DNA of 64,000 nucleotides from Corydoras sp. C115 (Eukaryota; Chordata; Actinopteri; Siluriformes; Callichthyidae): the NCBI GenBank assembly GCA_019802505.1, contig JAFMOC010000192.1:763501-827500 (forward strand), read 5' to 3'. The position numbers and the translations under genes are program-made. Below are positions 33,575 through 46,882 of the stretch, piece after piece; position 1 is the first letter of the stretch; every line of letters starts with the position of its first letter. The notes beneath the pieces were generated by a model, which saw only the letters and a list, made by a program, of their open reading frames with translations, was not told the origin of the DNA and searched no databases.

Positions 33575-36470
33575 GCATCAGGAAAAATCCACTTCTTGTT
33601 TGAGTGGCTGGAATCCTTTCAAGGTATCTGAATGGAACGCCACGCTGGAAAGACACCAAATCCTTTTGGTGCCTGTAGTATTAGTGAGGTAATTGTATGT
33701 ATCTACAGTAATCATGCTTGTAGTAATGGCAATATTTATCGCTATACACTGTATTGTGCATTCCAAGACAGTCTTACAAGAGGAGAGACAAGTATGGTGC
33801 GATTATGAAAAACCCACCACCTCATGCTAAAGCCTTTTAATTTTTTCCATTTTCACATTCAACTCAAGTATTAAAGTGTAGCTAATAACTGAAACCTCAT
33901 GTAAACAGGAGCAAGCAGTGGGGGAAGAACCTGCAGGTCAGGTGTTTAGTAGTGATAATGTGGCTCACTAAATGTTTCGGTGCTTGTGTGATAGTGTTGA
34001 ACTTTCCTCAGTCATATGCAGCAGTTTCGCACGGGTCGGGACAACGCTTCACAACCTGAACAACATCTCAGGTAAAGCCAAGTTTGAGGAATGAGGATGC
34101 GAAGGTGACCTCATTATTCACTTATCATCCTTTTGATCCTTAGAGTCACTAAATTCTTTGATATTAAGATTTATTGTATCAGGTTTCATGTATTCATGTG
34201 ATTGTTATCTTTGATTATGTTTGTAATTTTCTTTATATTGTTAGTATATAAAGCTAAAGTATTTATGCACAATTTTAAGCAAAGGTTTGTGCACTCCTGC
34301 TCAAATAGACATTTTGCATTAATTATCGAATTAAGAATAATACAAGTCAGGAAGTTAAGGAGAAAACAGCAGAACAGCAGGATCATCATTTGCTGATCTG
34401 ATTTTAAAGATTCTTTATACATTTTTTTTTTTCTTTTTACTTTTGGTCATAACAAGTGCGTCTGGAAAAAATGAGTCCTGGATGCTGGAAGTCTAAGCAT
34501 TATAGACATACTTTGTATTAAGTTAAAAGTGTTAGTTGCCCTGAGTGTTAGAATAAATCCAACCTTTGATTAAAGTTCATTTATAAAGATAAAATAAAAA
34601 TTCTGGCAGTTTAAAACTCCTTGCAACATCTCTCAATAACATAAAAATTATATTATAATATTTTACAGCAGTGAGTACTGAGTGGAAAATTTAATTTTCT
34701 TTATAGAATCCCCCAATTCTTGGGGTCCTTTTTTTTTTTTTTTTTTTTTTTGCCTTATCCCACAGTTTTATTTGGGGTTTATGTCAGATAACTGAAATGA
34801 TTATGGCAGAAGTGGTATTTTATGTTTCTAAGCAAGTGTTTTCTTGATCTGAAATGAATGTTTTGATTTTTAGTTTCATGGAGTCAGTGATCCCATGCAC
34901 CGGGTTTACAAAAATGACTCCAAAATATTATAGACCCGCCCCCACATGTAACAGTGACCATTAGGTTCTGTTCAGTGTATGTACAATTGTTTTTATGCCT
35001 TTACTATTTTGAGAGTTTGCTGCCAAGAATGCTGATTTATTTGACCGTAGAACATGGTTCTATTCAAAATTCCATTCGCTTTTTTTCCATTCGAGTTTTC
35101 TTGTAAGCCTTTCAAATATTCTGTTGTAGAGGTGGTGTCAAATGATGGTTTCGGAGATTTGGTAACCGCAAGCAGCTACATTTTTAGTCCAATTCAGTTA
35201 GCCTTGAGAATTTTCCAGCTTTCCTTCCATCTTCTGTGTGTGTGGTAGCAATAGGAATCTGTCATCTACGTTTTTACTAATTGGAGATTTTTATCGTTTT
35301 TGAACATTTTTAGACATGTTTCACTTTATAACCATTTACCGACCTCTTCTATTCTTTTTTCTGGATTCTTTTTTTTTTCTGACCTTTTTGTCAATTTATG
35401 TAAATACCCCCATCAAACATCAAACAGGAATTCTTCTTTACCAGAGTCAAGAATTATGGAAGAAATCTCTCTTAAATGCACAATAGCTATTTATTTGTTA
35501 AATAACCTATACAAATCTTAAATTTACATATTAAATGTTTTTTCTAATGAATTAAATTCAGCAGAAGAAGGTTGGTATATAATGAAATAGATTTCATATG
35601 GTGGACGTGTTCTCTAGTCGACACTTTAACCAATCAATGAAATGTCATTTGCCCAGGGGTACACAAACTTTTGCTTAAGACTGTATGAGCTAGCTACAAT
35701 AGCAGATTATCTTTTTTATATTAACCACTACTTCAAGCCTGTCTGAACCCAGTCATGTAAGCTCTTGTAATCTGTGACTGATGGTTGGGGCTCTAAAATT
35801 AATTGATGATCTCTGATCATTTTTTCGAGAAGCCGTTATGGTTTGCTAAAAGCAACATTACTCCTTTTATAAGCTAAAGTCGTATATAAAGAAATGTATC
35901 TATAACTAACGCAATATGATGCTTACAGGTGGATATTCCACTGTTTTCCCTTTGCCTTTAAAGCCAAAGCTTTGCTGCCCCAGTAAATGGATCATTCACA
36001 GAGAATAGAATTCTGTTGAAAGACTAAATGAATGGTCTTTATATCGTGAAGTTGTTATAGGGAGACATGTGCTGATAGAAATTGTGAAAGAGCTTAGGGA
36101 GAAGCTGTGATATTTCAGGCATAGCTCAGCTTTCTATAGCAAAATAGAAAGCAGTGGTGCCATGCTGCTCCCTTTTTCTGTTTGCATTTCTCTGATGATT
36201 AAAATGACACCAGTATACCAATACAAGTTTGTGTGGCTTTGTTTATGCTGTCAACGCAAAGTGTCTTTATTAGTAATGGCCATGTTTAAACTTGTTTAAA
36301 AAGAAGTGTGTTGGTTGAATGGATCACAAGTGGAAGCCAAAACACATTGCAGTTTATAGGTTTGTCTATCCCCTGTTTCCAGCTGGCCGCTGACTGCGTT
36401 TTTTTCACTGTCACTGTCAGATTTGCCAAAAACAAATATCATTTCAAAGCTCGAGTGACTATTTGAATCG
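33575..36470 (+). other. hmbox1 3' UTR and downstream DNA
   Basis: No coding exon recognised. AATAAA at 34552-34557 is a possible hmbox1 polyadenylation signal, and earlier ATTAAA-like sites also exist. Poly-T at 34730-34751. A GTACACAAACTTTTGC motif near 35658 resembles the outer end of fish Tc1-like elements, but no partner end was found. Confidence 0.35.
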
Positions 36471-36759
36471 AAGTTCAAGTTTATTCATAAAGTACATTTT
36501 ACATAAGTGCATTGTCTTAACGCAATGTTGCATTTTTCTAACTTTGAATGTTATTGTAATTTTATTATTGTAATTATTGTAATTTTTGAGATTGTCAGCC
36601 TGATTTCAGGGCAAGACAAAATAGTTAAATGATAAAAACAATGCACCTCTCCATTACATCAAAAAATATTGTGATGAGATCACAATATGACTTGTGGTTA
36701 TTTACCTTTGTATAAAGCTCAGTGCACTTGTAATCTGGGTGAAACTGGGCCACAAATCA

Positions 36760-36861
36760 TTAACATTTACATACATTTACATTTAGTCATTTAGCAGACG
36801 CTTTTATCCAAAGCGACTTACAAATGAGAACATTACAAGTCAGAAGTTATGCAGAAAACCA
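36760..36861 (-). repeat. Dispersed repeat with GTCTGCTAAATGACTAAATG end, split by a SINE
   Basis: Contains TTTAGTCATTTAGCAGACGC and TTATCCAAAGCGACTTAC, the end shared with the second-family SINE. The sequence continues after the SINE at 37198-37360 (TGATTGTTATTTGATGCTGC, AGATGTGTCTTCAGTAGTTT). Similar blocks occur around 23545-23590 and 24035-24140. Confidence 0.5.
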
Positions 36862-37209
36862 TTCATTCATTCATTATCTCCCGCTTTATCCTCAATTAGG
36901 GTCGTGGTGAGGTTCCCCATGCCCATCCAGGGGAGAACGTCTCGGGCGCTGGGCAGATACACCCAAGACAGGGCGCCAATCCATCGCTGGGTACACACTC
37001 ACACTCTATATGGGGCAATTTAGAGAACTCAATTAACTTGATCCATGTTTTTGGACTGTGGGAGGAAAGCGGAGAACCCGGAGGAAACCCACGCGGACAC
37101 GGGGAGAACATGGAAACTCCACCCAGATGGGGATTCGAACCGGGAATCCCTAGCGCTGAGAGGAGAACATGCTTAACCACTAAGCCACCGTGCCCCCTGC
37201 AGAAAACCA
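36850..37209 (-). mobile_element. V-SINE copy with 12-bp target-site duplication, nested in another repeat
   Basis: Minus-strand SINE at 36862-37197 flanked by TGCAGAAAACCA at 36850-36861 and 37198-37209. It splits the repeat at 36760. Confidence 0.92.
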
Positions 37210-37567
37210 ACTACACTGTAAATTCATCAAACCTGATTGTTATTTGATGCTGCGATTGTTATTTACAACAGGTATTTGTTAAAGAGATGTGTCTTCAGTA
37301 GTTTCTGCTTAGTGATTCTGCCTTACGGACAGAGTTGGGAAGATCGGTCCACCATTTTGCAGTGATGAACATTAAAATATATTTCCAAAATATTGATAAA
37401 TAAAAAACAAAATACTTAACAACCACATTATAAAGCCATTTAAGGCAGAGTTTTATAATTATAATCTTTTTTTTTATTATTTTTTTTTTAAGTCCCCAGT
37501 CCCCCTTCCTAATGGTCAAGACCATCACAGAGCAGTTTTTTTTTTTGATAGAATTGAGAGTAAATGG

Positions 37568-37828
37568 GGCGGCACCGTGGCTTTGTGGTTTGCATGCCTG
37601 CCTCTCAGCACTGGGGATCCAGGTTTGAATCTTGATCTGAGTGGAATTTTCATGTTCTCCATGTGTGGGTTTTCTCCAGGCTCTTTGGTTTCCTCCTACA
37701 ATTCAAAAACATGGAATCAAATAAATTGGCTGCTCCACGTTGGCCCTATATAGTATAGTGTGTGTGTCCAGTGATTAAATTGGCGCTCTGCACTCCGCCA
37801 ACCCCAATAGAAATGGATGGATAGAGAG
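37568..37828 (+). mobile_element. V-SINE copy, diverged
   Basis: Head GGCGGCACCGTGGCTTTGTG, central domain and a short body with internal deletions; tail AATGGATGGATAG. Confidence 0.75.
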
Positions 37829-38137
37829 TGAGTGTTAAAATAAGGACTTGTATAAGGCTAGTGAATGTATATTTACAACAGAGGAAAACAGCACTGCATC
37901 GGTGACATAACCCTCATGCTCTGGAAGAGCTGCTGCCTTTCAGACATGAAGAAGAAAAAGGTAAGACTGATTGCAGAAGCAGTCTATTTTTACATCTTCA
38001 TTAGTTATTAAGGGAACCATAATCACGTCAGACAAAGTAACCATCTCTTTTCAAATGATGACATTATTCAGCCATCCAAGTTGTTACTGGATCAGTTTTT
38101 TATCTTTGTTCCAAACCAAGAAATGTCTTTATCTTTA

Positions 38138-38327
38138 GAAGGATCCAGGTTTGATTTCGATCTGTTTGGGGTTTTCATGTCCTCCTTGTGTCTGTGGGTT
38201 TCCTCCCACAGTCCAAAAACATGGATTCAAGGTAAATTGGATGCTCTAAATTGCCCCTTTGGAAATTGCCTTTATGTTGCCCCCGCGACCCTAATATAGG
38301 ATTAAGTGTAAGATAATGAATGAATGA
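38138..38327 (+). mobile_element. V-SINE copy, diverged and internally deleted
   Basis: Lacks the head. It retains GGGTTTCCTCCCACAGTCC of the central domain, CTCTAAATTGCCCC, CCCGCGACCCTAATATAGGA and a GAATGAATGAA tail. Confidence 0.7.
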
Positions 38328-38689
38328 ACTAATATTCTTCTTGACGATCAAGACGTCACACTTTGGAGTCAATCAATAACCTGATACGTCATCCAACTTT
38401 TTCTGACGTCTGGTCAATTATTACTTTGTGAAATGAGTTCTGCTGCCATCTCCTGGTCAACTGACATACTCACCAGTTATAGTCATTGTTTATTTTTTTA
38501 TAAATACACTTTGTAGGTGCAGAAGGGCAGCATGTAGTTCATTTTTATCATACCTAGTTAGTTCAGTTTAATTAGTAATGATCAGACTACCAATCCTGCA
38601 GGATGGGGGGGGTGAAGGGGGTTATGAGAGCATGTATAATTTGAGTGGTCAATCATTATTAGCAGCAATAATGTTGTGATACTGGTGTT

Positions 38690-39060
38690 TGTTTTGTGTT
38701 GCATTTAAACAAGTGGCTCAGAGAAATTGTTGCTGCTGAGGGCTTTTTAATACCTCAGTGTCGCTGTTGGACTAAGAATAATTCACTAAGCAAAAATGTC
38801 CAGCATTCAGCCTCCTGTCAGCAGCATCCGGTGAGCGATAATGAAGGAGTAGAGGAAGTCTAATATAACTGTGCAGCAATAAAGGAACTACTGTCTCTGA
38901 TTGCACACCTCTGTTACCCTATTAAGATTGATGTGTTTGATAGAAGAATGCACACTAAAGAAAAAAAAATCATTTAAAAACTCCAAGCACTGCTGTCTCT
39001 GATCCAGTCGTACCGATGCAACACATACTAACACACCATTAACATGCATGATGCAATAAA
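38690..39060 (+). repeat. Dispersed fish repeat, long copy
   Basis: Shares blocks with 13363-13480 and 15235-15300 (TTTTTAATACCTCAGTG, GTCGCTGTTGGACTAAGAAT) and continues with AATGTCCAGCATTCAGCC and GATAATGAAGGAGTAGAGGA. No open frame. Confidence 0.45.
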
Positions 39061-39139
39061 TGTTGAGCATTTAATGATGTGAGTTGTGTGATTTGTGGTA
39101 ATTGCAGTAATACACTGCAAGCAATGCATTTTGTAAAAT

Positions 39140-39350
39140 AAATCAGCTGAACCGCTGATCCCAAATCATTCCAATCCAGGGGCCTTTAAATGCCACAAAA
39201 GTTCAAAAGTTTCCAGCAGTAAAACCCAAGAAGAACTAAGTGCTGGAAATCAAAGTCACCATTCAGCACCAATTACTTCCTACTTTACTCCTCTTTAATC
39301 AGGGTTTCTCAGTGGTGCATATCTATGACCAGGAAACAACTCTTTGCCCT
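39140..39350 (+). repeat. Unclassified repeat, copy 1
   Basis: Aligns by eye with 62085-62310: CAAAAGTTTCCAGCAGTA with CAAAAGTTTCACAGTACA, TGCTGGAAATCAAAGTCACC with TTCTGGAAATCAAGGCTATC, and TTTAATCAGGGTTTCTCAGT with TTTAATCAGAGTTTCTCAGT. Boundaries uncertain. Confidence 0.45.
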
Positions 39351-39454
39351 GGACCTGAACTCTGAAAAACAGGTGTCTGAAAAGTATACGGAAATGACAG
39401 CACTGTTCGAAAGAAGAAAGGTCATTTAAACCCTTTAATATATATAGTACATTT

Positions 39455-39456
<2 letters not shown>

Positions 39457-39520
<64 letters not shown>

Positions 39521-39851
39521 GGCGGCACGGTGGCTTAGTGGTTGGCATGTTCTCCTCTCAGCGCTAGGGATTCCCGGTTGGAATCCCCATCTGGGTGGAG
39601 TTTCCATGTTCTCCCCGTGTCTGCGTGGGTTTCCTCCGGGTTCTCCGGTTTCCTCCCACAGTCCAAAAACATGGATCAAGTCAATTGAATTCTCCAAATT
39701 GCCCCATATAGAGTGTGTCTGTGTAAGTGAGTGTGTGCCCAGTGATGGATTGGCGCCCTGTCCTGGGTGTATCTGCCCAGTGCCCGAGACACTCTCCCCT
39801 GGATGGGCATGGGGAACCTAATAGAGGATAAAGCGGGAGATAATGAATGAA

Positions 39852-39932
<81 letters not shown>
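39457..39932 (+). mobile_element. V-SINE between two (TA)n tracts
   Basis: Plus-strand SINE at about 39521-39856. (TA)n blocks lie directly on both sides, at 39457-39510 and 39856-39932. The CCGCGACC end is shortened. The TA tracts look like one target tract split by the insertion or tail expansion. Confidence 0.88.
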
Positions 39933-39936
<4 letters not shown>

Positions 39937-40828
39937 TGTGTGTGTTATCTGTTTTTTTCTCTATTTATTTCCAGCGTCTGCACTCCTGAAAACGTTCTTC
40001 TAACCTCAAGAGGGTAGTCATGAGTAAGCTAAAATATCATAAATAGATCAAATATATTATGACGCACAACATTACAACTTTTACCATCATTTATTTACCC
40101 TTAATTGATGGTCTGAAACAATTCAAATATTGGTTTTGGTACAATTAAAACCAATTTAGTGGCTTTGTTATTTCAGAAAGTATCTACTGACCAGAGAACC
40201 TTAAATGACCTTAAATGTTACCTTTTTCACATTTTCAGCATTGTTGTTTTACACCTGTTAACACTTCCACATTACTATTAGAGGATGGTTTTATTCTGGG
40301 TCTTGGTCCTTCACAGAGATTCGTCATATAAAATCAAACGTATCAGAGAGCTTTTATTTGATGCTGGAGCAGAGAGAGTGTCCTTTGAGTGCTTAGGAAT
40401 ACACAACAGTAAAGATGGTTTGAAACAATAAAAAGCAATACTTTATAAATACTAATAAATATACTGAAGTTCATATATTTTTTTACATTTAACCACCAAA
40501 AAATCTTACATTTTTCAAGATATTTAAATAAAGTATTGAAATTCATTTGATTCCAGGACATTAAATTAAAGGTTAATATAAAACTGTAGAGTTTGGAATA
40601 TTCTTGCCAATTGTCAAGCTGGGTTTCCTCCATGCACATTGGTTTCATTGAATCAAATGAATGTAAGATTGTCTGATCCACTATGATGGAATGGAATCTG
40701 CTTTGTGGCCTCTTGACATCAGGGGGTCATAACCACTGATGTATTATTTAAATATATAATAGCTTTTATTTGTCTGGTACACTTTTTGTAGCTTTATGAA
40801 TTCAGTCACAATATGATCACAGTATACT

Positions 40829-40834
<6 letters not shown>

Positions 40835-40921
<87 letters not shown>
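40835..40921. repeat. (TA)n microsatellite
   Basis: About 43 perfect TA units. Confidence 0.95.
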
Positions 40922-40923
<2 letters not shown>

Positions 40924-42910
40924 TTGTATTTTTATATATTTTTTTTAAATCTAGACCTGCGGTGGGTAGGAAGTCATCATTTGAAATATAATCCAAGATT
41001 GAACCAATTATGGTGAGTAACAAATTAATTTTTTTTTAAATTTGGAAATGTAATTATTGCTTTCTGACTTATAAGCCATGTTTTTTACTTTTTGTGTTGT
41101 CATGTCTAGTTTATCACCCATGTTTGCTCCTGCTTTTCAAGTCTAATCCTATACACTAGCATAAGATTAGGATTTGCACTGGCTCTTTAAAGATTTCAAT
41201 TCATTTTTAATTATTTTATTTTTTAATTATAAGTCAAAGTAAAGCAAATGTTCATACTGTAGATAATTAACAAGGACAACAAAAACACAAAATTTTCTTA
41301 CTTTAAAAATATAATAACATTTTTTTAAATTAATATTGCAAATTTATTTTATTATACAGTATAAAACCAGCCATTTGTAATAAATGCACCCCACCATTGC
41401 CTCCTGATTTTTCTGTTTGCATGTGCAGCAATATTACTTTAAGAAATTAATAATAACAAGATATTTATTGTCAGACTGCTGTTGTAAAAGCATATTCAAA
41501 GTTTTAAACATGATATTTTATTTTTCACTGTAAAATATGGAAGTTTTTTGTTATCAATGTAGATTTTTTTTTTATTATTTCCTGTAATTAGTAGAAACAT
41601 TAATAAATGTACATTTTTTTGAGTACGAAGTAAAAAATTATATAAAATGAACTAAGTGATATGTTTTGAATACTTTTAATATAATTACACTTTTTAGGAA
41701 ACGTCTTAAAATATATTTTAAAAAACTGTGAATATATTTGATGATGCATGACATACTGTTTTTAGCCTTATAATGTTTATTAAATGTTTTACATCGAAGT
41801 TTATTTATTCATTTGTTGCATAATGTTTGGATATGGATTGCTATATCGTTATTGAAAATATTCCAGGATCAGTCCTGAGTTTCTCCATTTTAAGTGTTGT
41901 GTGTTTTGAGTTTGACTCTGCTCTCATGCTATGGAGCGTTCTTGACTTTCTGGAGTTTGGTATTCTGGTAATAAATAACAACTGCAGCTCGGCTCCAGAT
42001 GATGAGGTTTCTAGCTACCCGCCCCCAAAACTCCCAGTTTATTTGTAAATACTCGAACCTCTGTTGTTTGATTGAATTTAGTTGACAGTCATAATCCATG
42101 AAAGAAAACCGACGTAAAAGTGTTTTTGCTGCATCTGCAACCACTGGCATTCTCTTTGGTTTGAACTGTTTTGCGTCTATAATGATGGACAATGTATTAT
42201 TATTATTTCTGACAGACACGGCATTCCTATTAAATGGGGATTTCCCACTCTATTATTCTTTTTTTGGGCAGTAAAACCTTTATGTGACAGTGAACAACAA
42301 ATGCATTTTTACAAGACTTAATTAAACTTGATGGATGAGTCCAAATATAGGGTTATAGTAATGTTTACTGCTTAAAATGTACAAGAAAAAAGTAAAAATA
42401 ATAATATGTAAAATATTTAACATGGTATCATTGGATATTAAATGATTTAGGAATCAATGACGGTTTTAACACGCTTAGGATATGATGACATTAAGCCACA
42501 AAGCTCAACTATATCAATAATAATATAAGTGGACAAATTTTTTAATCGAACGTGCACATGCTGCTTTAAAATCTGCAAATATGATTTAAGTGATTGATCA
42601 TTATTGTGCCTTTTTTCAGTTGTGCAAGTAACGCATGCCATGTGCCTCAATACCGCTGCACACCATGCTTGTATTTGAACAGTGTGCTGCTAAACCAGAT
42701 GGTCTCTCTCCTTGTTAGCTCAGAGAACCCAAAGCACATGGTTTTTAAAGTATATTTGGAATAGTTAGAACCAATAAAACACATTAACTAAGTCCATCTT
42801 AAATTAGCTAAGCATAAAGTTGGGCTCTCAATAATACAGAAAACCTGTTTTGCATAATGTGGTGATTTTGCATAACCCCATCACCTGTTATTGTTTTTAT
42901 ATATATATAG

Positions 42911-43221
42911 TGGTTAGCACGTTCGCCTCTCAGCACTAGGGATTCCCGGTTCGAATCCCCATCTGGGTGAAGTTTCCATGTTCTCCCCGTGTCTGTGTGG
43001 GTTTCCTCCGGGTCCACAGTCCAAAAACATGGATCAAGTCAATTGAATTCTCAAAATTGCCCCATATAGAGTGTGTCTGTGTGAGTGAGTGTGTACCCAG
43101 CGATAGATTGGTGCCCTGTCCTGGGTCTATCTGCCCAGCGCCCGAGATGTTCTCCCCTGGTTGGGCATGGGGAACCCCACCGCGACCCTAATAGAGGATA
43201 AAGCGGGAGATAATGAATGAA

Positions 43222-43284
<63 letters not shown>
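42911..43284 (+). mobile_element. V-SINE, slightly 5'-truncated, next to (TA)n tracts
   Basis: SINE begins at TGGTTAGCACGTTCGCC, missing the first 16 or so bases, directly after a short TATATATATA run. It ends in GAATGAATGAA at about 43226, followed by (TA)n to 43284. Confidence 0.88.
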
Positions 43285-43289
<5 letters not shown>

Positions 43290-43839
43290 TGCACATGTAG
43301 TGCGCATGCTTGATGGTTGTATTTCTGATCTTTTAGCGCCTTATTCTTGTGCCAGCACTCTAAGATCGTCCATTCAAGGGCAATTAGTTGTCCCATAGAC
43401 AAAGAGGAAATAGAAGGGATAGTGAGTTTTCTGTTTATGCATCTAGGTTGTTGAATTCCTTGCCTCTAAATGTTAGAGTGCTGAGTTGAAATTATTTTTT
43501 AAGCAAAGGCTTAAGAAATTTTTTTTATAATTTAACATTTGAAAATTGGTATTAAGTTGAGCTTTTCTGGTGTTTTTCTATGAACGTATTGTTTGTTTCT
43601 AGTTTGAATTCTGGCTTCTCTTTTGTATTGTATTTGTATCTATTATAAAGAAGAAAAGTTGTTGTATAAATAAACACTTTTTACTTTCTAATCTTTTTTT
43701 TTTTTACTTTTTAAAACTAAATTTGTTTTTAGTACTTTATCTTTTAGTACTTTTTCGTTTATAATACTTTATCTTTTTTTTATTATTATTCTTTGTATTT
43801 TATAACACTATAAATGGGGTATCTGTGGCAACTGCAATT

Positions 43840-43875
43840 TTTCCCAGGGGATTAATAAAGTATTCTGATTTATTT
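43840..43875 (+). repeat. Non-LTR retrotransposon tail-like fragment
   Basis: CCCAGGGGATTAATAAAGTA followed by TTCTGATT, same tail type as at 8881. Confidence 0.4.
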
Positions 43876-44967
43876 TTACTATTTTTTTAATTTATTTTAT
43901 TTAAGCTTAATTCACTTGTGATTGCACAAATCAAAGGTCAGTTTTATTTCTCTGCATACTATGTTAATTCCCTTTACTCTGATCTCTAATGGTCAGGACC
44001 CCCATACAGATGCTCACCACATGCAGATGCTTTTTGAATGGGAGCGTGTTTTGCACGGCAATGACACTTGCATGGTGGTGGTGCATTATTGTGTTGCACT
44101 GCATTCTTTAAGCTGCCTCTACTTGTCACTGGACATTCAGCAGTTTCAACCCTTTTTTTTCCTGAATAACATTCTGATAAATTAAAAGCAATTGCTAATT
44201 GGTGGCAAATTTCTACATCACTCTGTTCAGACCTTTGTCTGCTGTCTATGTATTCAGTGACTTGTATTCTTGTATGCAGATTTACTTCACTGCGCTTTTG
44301 AGAATCTCCGAAGTTCAGGTCAGGGACCCCCTCCCCGTGGGAAAGCTTGCCTCTTATTGACTGTGGTGGCCCAAGCTGGAAGCTGTGGTGGCAGTCCGAC
44401 TCGGCTGCTGCCCATATAAGTGCAGGCCAGAAAAGATTCACACACTTACAAACACACATCAGTCACACGAGAGAGAGTCTAAACATTCAGCAAGGCAAAC
44501 TCACAAGTATACACTTTCTACCCACATCCAGAGCGCCACTCGTCGAGCTGCTGCATTGCAGACCGACGTTTCAGCTTTTACAGAGACATGGATCCGCCAC
44601 AGCCTGAAATAAAGAAACACTCACATGTTTCCACATATGCATATGCACACTTCTTTTGAAATATGAACAAAAAAAAAACATGAATCCATTCATGCATTTC
44701 AAAAAGATCATTTCACATCATTTCTCTTTGAAGTTATATTTTTCCTTTGAGGGTATTTAATGCTGGTGGTATTGTATACATTTCATGCATCGCTGTACTC
44801 GTGGTCACTACCACACATCATGCAACACTTATTCATTAATAGAGCCCTAGTCATATGTGACTAGGAAGAAGCCAATATGTGCTTCATATAAATGTATTTG
44901 GATTACCATACTGTGTGTGGGCATCACAGTGCATGCACAACAAAAAAGAGTAATTCTGAAAAACATA

Positions 44968-45317
44968 TGGGTGGCTTAGTGGTTAGCACGTTCGCCTCTC
45001 AGCGCTGGGCATTCATGTTCAAATGCCAATCTGCATGGAGTTGCCATGTGTGCCATGTGTCCCCGTGTCCGTGTGGGTTTCCACCAGGTTTTCCAGTTTT
45101 CTCCCACAGTCCAAAAAAATTTAAATGAATTAAATGTAAATTAGATGCTCTTAATTGCCCCATATAATGTGTGTCTCTGTGTGAGTGTGTGCCCAGTGAG
45201 ATTGGCGCACTGTCCTGGGTGTATCTGCCCAGTGTCTGAAACATTCTCCCGTGGATGGGCATGGGGAACCCCCCTGTGACTCTAGTAGAGGAGTAAGCAT
45301 AAGATAATAAATTAGTA
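44968..45317 (+). mobile_element. V-SINE copy, moderately diverged
   Basis: Head GGTGGCTTAGTGGTTAGCAC, central domain, CCCTGTGACTCTAGTAGAGG and an AAGATAATAAATTAG tail. Confidence 0.85.
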
Positions 45318-46882
45318 AAAAAAACATATGAAAATGTTTAAATATCATGTATCAAGCATCAGGTTTTCTCCCTGACAGCCTCCACCCTGCAGCATTCCTA
45401 TCTCAAAATGAATCACCATACCTAAAGTTAGGCTAAAGTGCTATGTTAGTCAGAATTTCTCTCCTTGTTCCACAAATTCCACAACGAACCAATCTGTGGC
45501 TACCCAGATATCAAAATGATTTGGCCCATTTGTCGCATGAACTGATGGAACCTAAGCAGATCGCTCCCGTTCACAAGATGTGGATCATATGAGTTTTCGC
45601 ATATTCGGGTCACTCATGGCTCATATATATATATAGGTATTAGTGACATAAGGCTACCAAAAATAAACCAGTTGTAAGACATTTGGGGCATATGAATATT
45701 TTTATGAGGGATACCTTTGGCTCACCTGCAGTTAGCAAGTGCAGGCAGTGTGCCAGTAGCACCATATTTCATCCACCTCTGAATTCTGAATCATATGCAG
45801 TGAGTAGTTTCATATTAACAAGTCCAAGTATAAAGTTAAAAGGACTGCAAAAAGATTTTTATGACTGAGACCAATAAAACATACATCAATAAAAGTCTTT
45901 ATTTAAAAAAAAATCACATTGATGCAGGAACAGGCAAAATTTGGCAACAGAATTAACAAAATTTGCCTAATAGGCTACATAATTCAACTTTGATATAAGC
46001 GCAAGAAATAACCAACCTGCAGAATAACCAAACACTGAATATAGCCCCCACAGCCAAAGTTCCAGGCCCACCAGAAGTCCTAGACACCAGCACACTTTGC
46101 ATTTCCTAGGCCACCTGTCCTGCCACTACTAACCACAATACCGAAGCCCAAAGTGCCAGGGAGAAAGAACCCTGCATGCTCGCCAGACTGAAGAACCTGC
46201 CTCAGTTTAGGAAGAGGGGGAGAATGTTGGCTTTTTAACTGATACATAAATGGCGTTGTGGTGTTCAACCCCAGCGCAGTGTCACAGTTGCATTGTACAG
46301 TTTGAATCTTTCACATGAATTTATCCCATTGACAGAAAAACAGCCCCACTCACTGTAACAAAAATATGCAAGACTTAATTCATTTTCGACTTAACCTCTA
46401 TTAATAATAAATCAAATGTCAATTAAGCATTAACATCCATACCTCCGGTTTTGAAAGCTGCTCTTAATAATGAATAATGAATATAAATTATTTATAAGGC
46501 AACTGTGCAAGGTGAAACACTTGGAAATGTACTTCTGAGTAAAAACTAGGGCCATGACCTGATTTGCCTTTCTACTCAAGGATATTTGTGGGCCTTTGTC
46601 TGTTTTAGGAAATCTAACCACCCCCTCATTTACAGCACTCCTTAAGGAGTGCGGTTGTGGCTGTGCTTTGATTTTTTTTGCTATAATATAACTTCACCGC
46701 AAATTCGTGATTTGATAGTCAGTGCTTGACTAACACAACATAAAACACCAAGTAAAGAAAGTTTCAATATGTTTATGCAGTGTTCTTAGTTATATCAAAT
46801 AGATATTTAAGGAAATCCTGTTTTACTTTGCTAATTAAAGAACAAAAAAAGATCTACAAAAGTTAACCATGGCAAAAAGGGA

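Noticed and set aside
34970..35690. Full-length Tc1-like element
   Set aside because: Only a GTACACAAACTTTTGC end-like motif was found; no second end or transposase trace could be matched.
43986..44459. 157-aa minus-strand frame
   Set aside because: No known domain, low-complexity-free but no splice or start context; probably chance, although it is one of the longer frames outside repeats.
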